Source: Brevibacillus fluminis (GTDB taxonomy: Bacteria > Bacillota > Bacilli > Brevibacillales > Brevibacillaceae). Taken from it: a DNA stretch of 64,000 nt. The stretch spans positions 277,687-341,686 of the forward strand of contig NZ_RHHQ01000017.1 in NCBI RefSeq assembly GCF_003710825.1. The letters are read 5' to 3'. The notes below the pieces were generated by a model. That model worked only from the letters and a program-made list of their open reading frames with translations, was not told where the DNA came from and ran no database searches. The translations under genes were made by a program, and so were the position numbers. This document shows positions 42,682 through 50,977 of the stretch, piece after piece (within the stretch, counting starts at the first letter, position 1; each line of letters starts with the position of its first letter).

Positions 42682-43306
42682 AATCCGCATCTTTATCGCC
42701 GATGACCACAATATCGTCCGTGATGGGTTGCAATTGCTATTCGAGACGTCCCGTTTTCGCGTGATTGGCGAAGCAGCTGACGGTGAAAGTGCGCTGCGCA
42801 AAATTTTAGCAGAACGACCAGACGTGGCGATCCTCGACCTGAATATGCCTGAAATGGATGGAATCGAGGTCACCAAGCGAATCAAGGAGAAAGATCCGGC
42901 GATCAAAGTCATGATACTCACCATCTATACGGAAGAAAAGTTTCTCGTCGAATCGATGCTGGCGGGAGCGGACGGCTACGTACTGAAAACCATCACGCGG
43001 CCGGAGCTTTTTCATGGGATCGAACAAATCACGAACGGACACAAATATATCGACGCCAACCTCATGCAGCGCGCTTTTTTTCATGTCATCAAGGGGGAGC
43101 AGCAAAAAGATGCGTTGTTAACTGAACGGGAATTGGACGTGCTCAAATTGATGGCGCGCGGCAAGACGAACAAAGAAATTTCCACTGAGCTGTATCTCGG
43201 TTCCGATACCGTCAAGGAATACGTGACCGCTATCATGAAAAAATTAGACAGCAAAAACAGAACCGACGCCGTGGCAAAAGCAATCCGTAACCAAATCATT
43301 TTATGA
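42674..43306 (+). CDS. NarL/LuxR-family response regulator
   Basis: 210 residues. The receiver domain has acidic DD at 10-11 and the phospho-Asp at 55 (AILDLNMPEMDG); the C-terminal LuxR helix-turn-helix spans LTERELDVLKLMARGKTNKE and the recognition helix GSDTVKEYVTAIMKKL. The start ATG overlaps the kinase stop and has GGGGGAGGGG upstream. It is the natural candidate to bind the composite element found upstream of the flanking operons at 35785 and 43379. A terminator follows. Confidence 0.93.
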   Translation: MNEIRIFIADDHNIVRDGLQLLFETSRFRVIGEAADGESALRKILAERPDVAILDLNMPEMDGIEVTKRIKEKDPAIKVMILTIYTEEKFLVESMLAGADGYVLKTITRPELFHGIEQITNGHKYIDANLMQRAFFHVIKGEQQKDALLTERELDVLKLMARGKTNKEISTELYLGSDTVKEYVTAIMKKLDSKNRTDAVAKAIRNQIIL

Positions 43307-43313
43307 GTCAAAC

Positions 43314-43347
43314 CACCGCCTCCCGACATCCGAGGGCGGTTTTTTTT
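43314..43347 (+). terminator. Terminator after the response regulator gene
   Basis: ACCGCC-TC pairs with GA-GGGCGGT, followed by eight T residues. A perfect 9-2-9 inverted repeat (AAAAACGTC/GACGTTTTT, 43351-43370) lies just after it. Confidence 0.8.
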
Positions 43348-43378
43348 CTGAAAAACGTCTCGACGTTTTTGCAAAAAT

Positions 43379-43444
43379 CCCCGAATGGGGGAAGCAAAAA
43401 ACCTGTTTGGGGGGAAGTTTCGATTCGAAATTCGTCGTAGAGTA
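43379..43444 (+). promoter_or_regulatory. Shared composite promoter element, copy 2
   Basis: CCCC-N4-GGGGG (43379-43391), AACCTGTTTGGGGGG (43400-43414), then 21 bp and CGTAGAGTA (43436-43444) with TAGAGT as likely -10. From AACCT onward its spacing is identical to that of the copy at 35785. Confidence 0.6.
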
Positions 43445-43512
43445 GAGGAAAGCAAGCAGCTCAAAGGTAGCTGCTTACGATTGAAAGCGATTACGAGAAG
43501 GGATGATTTCAG

Positions 43513-44547
43513 ATGATATACCGTGAGAAGATCAAGGGGAAATTGGCGATTGGACAAGAACTGCTGTACCTCAGCATGCAGGATGTGATCGATACTGGAA
43601 TTACGGTGGACGAGATCATTGACCTTACGGAAAAAGCAATGATCGCCTACAGCACCAAGAAGGCAGAGATGCCAGCGAAAATCGGTTTGCATCCCCAACC
43701 GGATTCATTGATGCACGCAATGCCAGCTTATTTGCCGGAAGAAATGGCGTGCGGGATCAAATGGGGAAGCAATTTCCCAACGAACCGCGAACGTTTTCCC
43801 GAACTAACCCCAACCAATTGTCAAATCATTTACAATGATCATGAATCGGGCCTGCCACTAGCATTCCTTGATGCGACATGGATTACGGAAGTGCGCACCC
43901 CAGCGGTTACGCTCGTCGCCGCCAAATACTTGGCGAATCGGGATGCGACGACATTCGGGATGTTTGGCTGTGGCATCCAGGGCAAGGCCCATGTCAAAAT
44001 GATCGAACATGTGCTACCAAAGCTTGAGACGATCTATGTATTCGACGTTTTTGAAAAAGCGATGGATGCACTGATCGAGCAATGCCAACCACACGTCAAT
44101 GCCAAAATCGTCAAGGCATCGTCCTATGAGCAGGTCGCAAAATCATGCGAGGTCATCGCATCGGCGATCCCAATCCATCATCATCCGCATCCGATGGTCA
44201 AAACCGAATGGATTTCCAAAGGACAGACGCTGATCACCTGCGACTGCCACTCTGTCTATGAGGACGGCGTTTACAAAAAGGCGGACATTTACACCGTAGA
44301 CAGTGAAGAGCAGCATCGGCTTCTGGAAACATACGGGTATTATCCGTGGGGCCTACCTACGATCTATGCGGAAACAGGGTTGGTGGCGGCAGGAGACAAG
44401 CCTGGCCGTACCAGCAGCGAGCAGCTGATCGTCTCAAACAATGTCGGTATGGCGGTGGAAGATATCATCATCGCGAGAAAAGTGTTCGATCATGCATTGG
44501 AGCGGGAAATCGGTTTGAAGCTGCCACTGTGGAACAAAACACGGTGA
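43513..44547 (+). CDS. Ornithine cyclodeaminase/mu-crystallin family protein
   Basis: 344 residues. The family layout is present: substrate-side LYLSMQDVIDTGITVDEIID and KIGLHPQPDSLMHAMPAYL, then an NAD(P)-binding Rossmann motif GMFGCGIQGKAHV and VVASAIPI-like ASAIPIHHH. Members are ornithine cyclodeaminases, alanine or ketimine dehydrogenases/reductases; the substrate cannot be settled by eye. It is the first gene after the second composite promoter element and is followed by a gamma-glutamyltransferase-like gene, which suggests amino-acid breakdown after peptide hydrolysis. The ATG has AAGGGATG upstream. Confidence 0.88.
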   Translation: MIYREKIKGKLAIGQELLYLSMQDVIDTGITVDEIIDLTEKAMIAYSTKKAEMPAKIGLHPQPDSLMHAMPAYLPEEMACGIKWGSNFPTNRERFPELTPTNCQIIYNDHESGLPLAFLDATWITEVRTPAVTLVAAKYLANRDATTFGMFGCGIQGKAHVKMIEHVLPKLETIYVFDVFEKAMDALIEQCQPHVNAKIVKASSYEQVAKSCEVIASAIPIHHHPHPMVKTEWISKGQTLITCDCHSVYEDGVYKKADIYTVDSEEQHRLLETYGYYPWGLPTIYAETGLVAAGDKPGRTSSEQLIVSNNVGMAVEDIIIARKVFDHALEREIGLKLPLWNKTR

Positions 44548-44575
44548 TCGTTGAAAAAGAAGGGGATGGTAGTCC

Positions 44576-46288
44576 ATGATTGATCCACGGTCCATCAATT
44601 TATCTGATCCCAAATGGCTCCCAGGAGAGAAACCGATTATCAAAAACGTTCGGGCTGCGGTAAGCGCAGACAACGCGGTTGTGACCTATACGATGTTGAA
44701 AGTCATGGAGCAGGGCGGCAATGCTGTCGATGCCGCCATTGCGGGGTGCATGGTGCAAGCAGCGTGTGAGCCGTTTATGACCAATCATACAGGTACCGTC
44801 ACCTTCCTGTTTTACCATGCTAAAGAAGGTCGTTATTACCAGTTGGATTCAACCGGAACCTTCCCGTCTGATTTGCCGCCGCATATGCCAGTGCCGCAAG
44901 GGATGGGCACCTATGCGAAAATCCCGCCGCGCTCTGTCATTCCCGGATTTATGCCGGGCCTGAAAGCGATTCATGAACGTTTCGCGACGCTGCCGTGGGG
45001 AGCACTTTGCCAGGAAGCGATCTGGTGGGCGGAGAATGGCCATCACGTCTCCAACTTTGAGCATGAAGTCAATTTGTTCGGCGAGGACTTCATCACATTT
45101 TTTCCGGAGGGTAGAGCGTTTTATATGCCGAACGGTCGTTTTCCGGTGGTTGGTGAGCGTTTCGGCTCTCCTGAAATGGCGCAAACCTTGCAAAAAGTGG
45201 CGACGGAAGGCCCCGACTACATGATTACCGGGGAGTGGGCGGACGCTTTCATTGAAAAAGCGAACGAGCTGGGCTGGAAGATTACCAAAGACCATATGAC
45301 CGAGACGCCGCCACGCTGGATGGAACCACTCCGTTTCAAAGTCGGCGATTATGAAATTGTTTCGCTCGCGCCTCCGCAGCAACAAGGTGTGTTCATCGCT
45401 TTGGTTCTCGGCATTTTGGAGCATGTCGGAATCAGAGACGTGCAACCATTTTCGGCCGATCACATTTTTTACATGGCACATGCATTAAAACTAGCGCAAT
45501 CGCTGTGCGGTTACCTTCATGATCCGAACATTTTGCATGTGAATACGGCGAGCTTCCTCGATCCAGCTTTTCATGCAAGTTTGGCCAATCTGGTTAACGG
45601 GATGAAGCCCAAAATCGATCTGACCCAACACGCTACCTTCACGACTGGATTTGGTGGAGCCACATCGTTCATGGACAGTATGACAGGCGGCAAAATGCCC
45701 ACTCCTCGTCAAAATAGCCATCACGATCAGCCATCAGGCAGCTGTGAGCTGAGCATCGTGGATACGGAAGGGAACTGGGTGCAAATGATGAACACGTTGC
45801 AGTCCGGTGGCATACCTGGGCAGGTCGTGAAAGGGATTCCGATGGTCGGTTCCCATGCGTTGCCCAATTTTCAGGCAAGCTCGATGCAATATTATCAAGC
45901 GAAAGGTGCAAGGATGCGGTGCGTGATCGGGAATACGATGGTGCTCAAAAACGGCAAGCCGATTCTTCAGCTCGGTTCCCCAGGGAACGTGCATGTGACC
46001 GTGCCGCAAGTGCTGTGCAATCTCCTGTTCTTCGGCATGGATCCCTATGAGGCGATTCGAGCGCCACGCATGCTCGGGCTGCAGGAAGGCGGTACCGTCG
46101 TCATCGAGGACAGAATCACCGAGGATGTGCAAAAAGAACTGCTCGCGCGTGGGCTGCGCATGAAAGTGTCCGGCGTATGGGACTATCACATGGGTTCTTT
46201 TCAGGTTTGCTACCTCGATCAGAAAACGGGCGAGCTCTGTACGGTTGCCGATCCGAGACGCTGCGGTGTGGCAGATGGACTGGCGTAA
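44576..46288 (+). CDS. Gamma-glutamyltransferase-like Ntn hydrolase with altered nucleophile
   Basis: 570 residues aligning to the whole GGT precursor: VRAAVSADNAVVTYTMLKVM with GGNAVDAAIA, RSVIPGFMPGLKAIHERF, and the small-subunit part with LQLGSPGNVHVTVPQVL. At the self-cleavage site, where GGTs have Thr-Thr-His (TTHYSVVD), this protein has Ser389-Cys390-Glu (SCELSIVD), so Ser would be the N-terminal nucleophile, or processing is lost. There is no signal peptide. True GGTs move or hydrolyse gamma-glutamyl groups. It is in an operon with an OCD-family enzyme and M32 copy 2. Confidence 0.82.
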   Translation: MIDPRSINLSDPKWLPGEKPIIKNVRAAVSADNAVVTYTMLKVMEQGGNAVDAAIAGCMVQAACEPFMTNHTGTVTFLFYHAKEGRYYQLDSTGTFPSDLPPHMPVPQGMGTYAKIPPRSVIPGFMPGLKAIHERFATLPWGALCQEAIWWAENGHHVSNFEHEVNLFGEDFITFFPEGRAFYMPNGRFPVVGERFGSPEMAQTLQKVATEGPDYMITGEWADAFIEKANELGWKITKDHMTETPPRWMEPLRFKVGDYEIVSLAPPQQQGVFIALVLGILEHVGIRDVQPFSADHIFYMAHALKLAQSLCGYLHDPNILHVNTASFLDPAFHASLANLVNGMKPKIDLTQHATFTTGFGGATSFMDSMTGGKMPTPRQNSHHDQPSGSCELSIVDTEGNWVQMMNTLQSGGIPGQVVKGIPMVGSHALPNFQASSMQYYQAKGARMRCVIGNTMVLKNGKPILQLGSPGNVHVTVPQVLCNLLFFGMDPYEAIRAPRMLGLQEGGTVVIEDRITEDVQKELLARGLRMKVSGVWDYHMGSFQVCYLDQKTGELCTVADPRRCGVADGLA

Positions 46289-46324
46289 AAATCGAGTCAG
46301 CGCCAAGCGCAGGAGGGGAGCTAT

Positions 46325-47893
46325 TTGACCTTAGAAACTAGTCGTTCCTTAGAAACTACTCGTTCCTTAGAAACTACTCGTTCCTTAGAATCGGAATTTT
46401 TACAGTACATCCGCGAAATGATGCACTTGCATGAAGTGTTGAACCTTATGTTCTGGGATTCGCGTACCGGAGCACCCCAAAAGGGTCTAGCGATGCGTGC
46501 GGAAGTCATCGGTACCATCTCGGCCAAAAAATTTGCCATGTCCGTTTCTCCCGAGATGAAGGACTACCTGGAAGCTCTTACGGCGGAAGGCTCTGAAGCG
46601 TATTTGTCACCGATAACGCGGGAGGTCGTCGCGTCCGTAAAGAAAGAATTTGACCGAAATGCAAAAATTCCCCAAGCTGAGTTCAAAGCGTACACGATCG
46701 TCAAAGCAAATGCCGGTAAAGCGTGGGAAGCAGCGAAAAGCGCGTCGGATTTCGCGATGTTCCAGCCGCATTTGGAACAGCTTGTCTCGTACAACAAACG
46801 GTTCAGCGAATATTGGAGCGATCAGGGGCATCCGTATGACGCGCTTCTCGATGTGCACGATCCCGGAATGACGGTGGAGCAACTGGATGATGTTTTTGCA
46901 AAACTCAAAGCACGACTGATTCCACTGCTATCTCGCGTGAAGCAGGAAAAAACAGTGGCGGACACATCCTTTTTGTTCAAGCGGTTTCCGATTGCGGTGC
47001 AAAAGGAACTGCATCATTTCCTGCTGCAGGAATTGGGCTATGACTTCCAGGGAGGACGGCTAGATGAAACGGTCCATCCTTTCGCGATTCCGATCAACCG
47101 CAATGATGTGCGTATCACAACCCGCTTTGTCGAAGATGATTTCAAATCAGGTCTGTTTGGCACAATCCACGAATGTGGACACGCCTTTTACGAGCTGAAT
47201 ATCGCTGAGGAACTGATCGGCACGCCGCTGTGCTGCGGTGCATCCGCAGGTATCCATGAGTCGCAATCGCTCTTTTGGGAGAAGCTGATTGGCCGCAGCC
47301 AAGCGTTTTGGCACAGGTACTATCCGCAGCTTGCCGCGCACAACAAAGAACAATTCACCGGGATTGAGAAAACAGCATTTTATCGGGCAATTCATGCCGT
47401 CCAGCCTTCATTCATCCGCATCGAAGCAGATGAATTGACTTATCCGTTGCACGTCATCCTGCGCTACGAGCTCGAGAAAGCGTTGTTTGCCGATGAATTG
47501 AAAGTGGCCGACCTACCTGGCGCATGGCGTGAAAAAATGGCCGAATATTTGGGCATCACGCCCCCTGACGATCGAGCGGGGATTTTGCAGGACATGCATT
47601 GGTCAGCAGGCATGTTCGGCCATTTTCCTTCTTATGCACTCGGTTACTTGTACGCCGCGCAGTTTCGTCATGCAATGATCCGAGAGTTGGGACCGATCGA
47701 TCCGCTAGTTGAGAATGGCGATTTCGCTCCGATCCGTGCGTGGTTGGCCCGGAACATTCACATTCATGGAAAACGGAAGACACCACATGAGCTGTTGCTT
47801 GATGTTACCGGAGAACCGCTTAATCCCGATCACCTGATTAACTACCTTGAGAAAAAGTATCAGGCGATTTACCAACTAGATTCATTCGAATAA
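46325..47893 (+). CDS. Metallocarboxypeptidase, M32 family (copy 2)
   Basis: 522 residues from TTG 46325 with GGAGGGG ~6 nt upstream. It is closely similar to copy 1 across its length; the zinc motif is HECGH at 282-286, with Cys in place of Phe, and GIHESQSLFWEK downstream. The N-terminus carries a six-residue repeat (LETSRS, LETTRS, LETTRS) encoded by an 18-bp tandem repeat, absent from copy 1. It removes C-terminal amino acids from peptides. It is last in the operon with the OCD-family and GGT-like genes, and ends at a strong terminator. Confidence 0.93.
   Translation: MTLETSRSLETTRSLETTRSLESEFLQYIREMMHLHEVLNLMFWDSRTGAPQKGLAMRAEVIGTISAKKFAMSVSPEMKDYLEALTAEGSEAYLSPITREVVASVKKEFDRNAKIPQAEFKAYTIVKANAGKAWEAAKSASDFAMFQPHLEQLVSYNKRFSEYWSDQGHPYDALLDVHDPGMTVEQLDDVFAKLKARLIPLLSRVKQEKTVADTSFLFKRFPIAVQKELHHFLLQELGYDFQGGRLDETVHPFAIPINRNDVRITTRFVEDDFKSGLFGTIHECGHAFYELNIAEELIGTPLCCGASAGIHESQSLFWEKLIGRSQAFWHRYYPQLAAHNKEQFTGIEKTAFYRAIHAVQPSFIRIEADELTYPLHVILRYELEKALFADELKVADLPGAWREKMAEYLGITPPDDRAGILQDMHWSAGMFGHFPSYALGYLYAAQFRHAMIRELGPIDPLVENGDFAPIRAWLARNIHIHGKRKTPHELLLDVTGEPLNPDHLINYLEKKYQAIYQLDSFE
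46331..46390 (+). repeat. 18-bp tandem repeat, 3.3 copies, at the start of M32 copy 2
   Basis: The unit TTAGAAACTACTCGTTCC is repeated at 46331, 46349 and 46367 (first copy with one base change), then a partial unit. Because 18 is divisible by three, slippage would add or remove six residues without shifting the frame. Confidence 0.9.
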
Positions 47894-47948
47894 AAAGTGA
47901 AGGTACAAGTAGACAGGGTTTAGCTCAACTGAACGTTCAAGAGGGTAG

Positions 47949-47996
47949 AAAAAGTGGCAGGCGAACTAGGGAACGAGTTCGTACTGCCACTTTTTT
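47949..47996. terminator. Terminator between M32 copy 2 and the BAAT-type gene
   Basis: AAAAAGTGGCAG pairs with CTGCCACTTTTT around an inner CGAACT/AGTTCG stem, and ends in T residues. Symmetric enough to serve both strands. Confidence 0.9.
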
Positions 47997-48020
47997 GTAC
48001 GAGCAAATCATTCATGCAGC

Positions 48021-49307
48021 TTATTCAACCGCAAATATCTCTCTAAGGAAGGACAGAATATGTTTCCAAGAATCAGCTGACGCATAGGCATTTTGTTGCG
48101 CAGTGCCACCATTTAATTGAAGACGAGTGGTTGGAATGTAAGGAAAACGAATTCCATGCCCGGTTTTTGCATAGGTGAGATGCTCAACCTTGTAAGGATA
48201 ATGGAAAGCTTTCAAACGGGAGACGATTCGCTCGCAATGGTACTGACTCGGCCAATAATGATCATCGTCAGACGAAATGAGCATTAGGGGACATGCTGCA
48301 TGCTCCAACCGGATCGTCGAATTCTCCGCCATCTGCTCATCCGCCATACCGGCAAAATGGATGTGGTCAAATCGTTCATTGTTTTCGATGTATGCCATCG
48401 CGCTCCGGCATTGCTCTTCCGTCCACTGGAGGTAAGGCAATGGAACTCCATGATACGACCATGATGATTGAGGCTGATAGATTTGTGATCCGTTAGCAGC
48501 GTTCCAAGCTCCGATCGAAACGACGGAAGTGGGACTTGAAGCAACAATAGCATGAATATTCGTGCCGGTAGCCCCGATGACAAGAGAAAGCTCAGCCCCC
48601 TTTGAGCGCCCGAACAACGCAACTTGTCCGTCACGAACATATTCATTCTGTTTCATCCACTGTATGGTGCGTTCCACATATTCGAGGGGAAGGTTGCGAA
48701 TGCCATCGGGCAAATCTTCAAAATCAAAATACGCCAAAGCAAGCGCTGAATAGCCATGGGAAGCAAAAAGAGCAGCAAACTGGGAGGAAGACGCGATTCC
48801 TCCTTCACTGCCTCCTAAGACAATGATGCCCGGTCTTGTGCGATGCGGATGATAAAACAGTCTGCCAACTATTCCATCGTCAAGGACATCGGTGTATGTG
48901 ATATCTTCCGACAAATATTTTCTTGTCAGCATCGTTTCGGCGAGAACGTGCCCGTCCACTTCTGCCATAACCGTTACCGTTCCGAATGACGGAAACACGG
49001 GCAATGCGGATAATGTGCGTTTTGCAGGAAATTTCAACTTTTTCACATCCATGGACCAAAATAAGCCCATCGGGTCTTTCGTGTTGTATGTACCAGAAAG
49101 AGGAGCTTGATTTGCCACCGATATGTTTCCTGATCCGTCTGCTTGAAACACAGCATAAGATTCCGCTTCAAATTCCCCACCAAGCATACCCTCCGCGATG
49201 GCACGTACGGTAATGAGTTGAAAAGATTCGAATCCAGATAACGTAATCTTCACTTCTTCATCGATCATGGCTTCATTTGGAAAAATCGTAATGGCAGGTG
49301 AGAGCAA
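48021..49307 (-). CDS. BAAT/acyl-CoA thioesterase-type alpha/beta hydrolase
   Basis: 428 residues from a TTG start with AGGAGG ~10 nt upstream. The N-terminal half is the beta-sandwich acyl-CoA thioester hydrolase/BAAT domain (MIDEEVKITLSGFES, GLFWSMD); the C-terminal half is the alpha/beta hydrolase domain with GIIVLGGSEGG, nucleophile Ser in ALFGRSKGAELSL, Asp in ISSDDDHYWPS and His in KTGHGIRFPY. Mammalian relatives hydrolyse acyl-CoA or conjugate bile acids; bacterial members have mixed or unknown substrates. No signal peptide. It stands alone between a terminator and a stretch of gene debris. Confidence 0.87.
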   Translation of the reverse strand: MLSPAITIFPNEAMIDEEVKITLSGFESFQLITVRAIAEGMLGGEFEAESYAVFQADGSGNISVANQAPLSGTYNTKDPMGLFWSMDVKKLKFPAKRTLSALPVFPSFGTVTVMAEVDGHVLAETMLTRKYLSEDITYTDVLDDGIVGRLFYHPHRTRPGIIVLGGSEGGIASSSQFAALFASHGYSALALAYFDFEDLPDGIRNLPLEYVERTIQWMKQNEYVRDGQVALFGRSKGAELSLVIGATGTNIHAIVASSPTSVVSIGAWNAANGSQIYQPQSSWSYHGVPLPYLQWTEEQCRSAMAYIENNERFDHIHFAGMADEQMAENSTIRLEHAACPLMLISSDDDHYWPSQYHCERIVSRLKAFHYPYKVEHLTYAKTGHGIRFPYIPTTRLQLNGGTAQQNAYASADSWKHILSFLREIFAVE

Positions 49308-49427
49308 ACGACATCATCCTCCTATTGTCCAGCTACCCTTATGGTACAACACATAGCAGCTTCCATTTTTGAAGAATTTGGGAACGAAGTGTAGGCAGGA
49401 TCTACTGAATCCTCCTGCTTTCTTTCG

Positions 49428-49571
49428 TTAATACAGTTGCACGTAGCCCATTATTTCAAAGAAGTTTTCGACGATCCGTTCAGCATCAAGTTTGCAGTCC
49501 GCAGCTGCCGCGACAAGAACTTATCCCGTTTGCTCATGAAGGTCTTTCACTAAAACAAAGAAAAACCCGTT
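49428..49571 (-). pseudogene. Unidentified gene remnant with internal stop
   Basis: The frame reads FFFVLVKDLHEQTG, stop (49521-49523), then VLVAAAADCKLDAERIVENF and a short end FEIMGYVQLY. The protein-like character on both sides of a TAA that is one base from AAA suggests a nonsense mutation in the C-terminus of a lost gene. I do not recognise the family. Confidence 0.4.
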
Positions 49572-49717
49572 TCAAGCTTGACGCTGCAGGAATTGGGAGA
49601 AGGAAAGGTCAATCTTCATCTCGAACAAACCGGATTCGAGAATGCTCGTGCATTCGAAGGCGCCACGTATGGCTGGGCGAAATGTGCGGTGAGCTTGAAA
49701 AGGTGTTGGAACAATAA
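49566..49717 (+). pseudogene. SRPBCC/AHSA1 C-terminal remnant, frameshifted
   Basis: The frame gives LTLQELGEGKVNLHLEQTGF and AFEGATYGWAK, then shifts to MCGELEKVLEQ and a stop. This is the last strand and long helix of an AHSA1-type protein. A +1/-1 event near 49682 breaks it, and the N-terminal two thirds are missing. Confidence 0.6.
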
Positions 49718-50224
49718 CAGCAATCGAAACAGAGCCATGGCGGGATTCCTGCCGTGGCTCTGTACTATTTCGAAAATCAACAAAATGACTTTTCTCACAT
49801 AAAACCGGTAAGCGAAATCATGAGAAACATGCAAAATGACGAGAAATATTGCGAAATACATAGGAAAGCATCGGTATTCATTTCCACGAAAAAGGTAAAA
49901 CGCTACGAAAATTCCGCCACTTTTCTCAATCCAGCCTCAAAAACGTTTTTATTCCTCTTTTTTCATGAAAAACACTCTCGTCCACCCGTGGCACAAAAGT
50001 TGATCTTTTCCATATTCAAACAAAACAAGGAGGGATGCCCGTTCCAAGTGCGCTAAGGGGGCGATGCCACAAGAATCGTGGCTGCAAATCTGTGGGTACT
50101 CTCAATGCTCCACAATCCTCCGCAGGGAAGCCAAAACGATTTGTTAACAAGGTGGTAAACAGAATGTAAGACGAGTGAAAGTACGGATTCCGAAACCAAT
50201 GACAGGTGAAAGAGGGGATTCACG

Positions 50225-50947
50225 ATGAAATTTCGAGTCATTTTGCCAACGATCGTCGATACGTTCAATGAAGAAGTGCAAGTAGAGTTCGCCCACTATG
50301 TCGATGATGCGACGGAAGTGCAAGTTCGTCACTTGGATTATGGACCAGCATCTGTCGAGGGCGAATACGATGAAGCGCTGTGTGTGCCGAACTTGCTGGA
50401 AAAAGCGATCGAGGCGCAAAACGAGGGCTGTGATGGCGTGATCAGCTTGTGCTTCGCAGATCCAGGCGTGAAAGCGGCGCGGGAAGTGGTGAACATTCCT
50501 GTCGTCGGCGCGGGTGAATCATCGATGCTTTTTGCCAGCATGCTCGCAAGATCGTTTTCCGTCGTAACGGTGCTGCCGAATGTGATCCCCATGATCGAAA
50601 ATGTGAGCAAAACGCTTGGCGTTCAAAGTAAGCTGGCCTCCATCCGCTATGTCAACATCCCCGTTCTGGACCTGGTTGATAAAGAAAAGATGAAAGAAGC
50701 CTTATTCGCGGAAATGGTCAAAGCGTTGGTGGATGACAAAGCTCATGCATTGGTATTGGGCTGTACAGGCATGACGGGTGTCGCGAGCGAGCTACAGGAT
50801 CAACTCCGCGAGCACGGCTATGATGTGCCTGTCATCGATCCTTCCTTTGCCGCGGCGACCATCCTGAAAGGACTCATTGCGATGCGAGTGAAGCAAAGCC
50901 GCTTGACGTATATGGCGCCTACGGAAAAAGCACGTACATTCCGCTAG
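50225..50947 (+). CDS. Aspartate/glutamate (hydantoin) racemase family protein
   Basis: 240 residues, AGAGGGG before the ATG. The two catalytic Cys motifs of the family are present: SLCFADPGVKAARE near residue 75-80 and LVLGCTGMTGVA near 180. The sequence fits the HyuE/hydantoin-racemase branch, which interconverts D- and L-hydantoins or related amino-acid derivatives by a two-base mechanism. No hydantoinase or carbamoylase gene is adjacent. It has an unusually long (~220 bp) upstream region that contains a sigma-54-like element, but the -12 GC is imperfect. Confidence 0.88.
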   Translation: MKFRVILPTIVDTFNEEVQVEFAHYVDDATEVQVRHLDYGPASVEGEYDEALCVPNLLEKAIEAQNEGCDGVISLCFADPGVKAAREVVNIPVVGAGESSMLFASMLARSFSVVTVLPNVIPMIENVSKTLGVQSKLASIRYVNIPVLDLVDKEKMKEALFAEMVKALVDDKAHALVLGCTGMTGVASELQDQLREHGYDVPVIDPSFAAATILKGLIAMRVKQSRLTYMAPTEKARTFR

Positions 50948-50977
50948 GTTGCACAAAGAGAGACAAGGGGTCATTCT

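Larger units (their letters stand above)
49308..50224. other. Long intergenic stretch with two gene remnants
   Basis: It holds a minus-strand fragment (49428-49571), a plus-strand SRPBCC fragment (49566-49717), a strong hairpin ACAGAGCCATGGC/GCCGTGGCTCTGT (49729-49763), and an AT-rich leader before the racemase gene that includes a sigma-54-like site at 49989-50004 and a GCCAC/GTGGC hairpin near 50063-50079. No intact gene was found. Confidence 0.55.

Noticed and set aside
44849..45481. 210-residue open frame antisense to the GGT-like gene
   Set aside because: Antisense shadow of a strong coding gene, with no ribosome site and no recognisable motifs.
50033..50167. 44-codon basic ORF upstream of the racemase gene
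   Set aside because: The AAGGAGGG site is directly against the ATG, too close for initiation, and the stretch looks like a structured leader.
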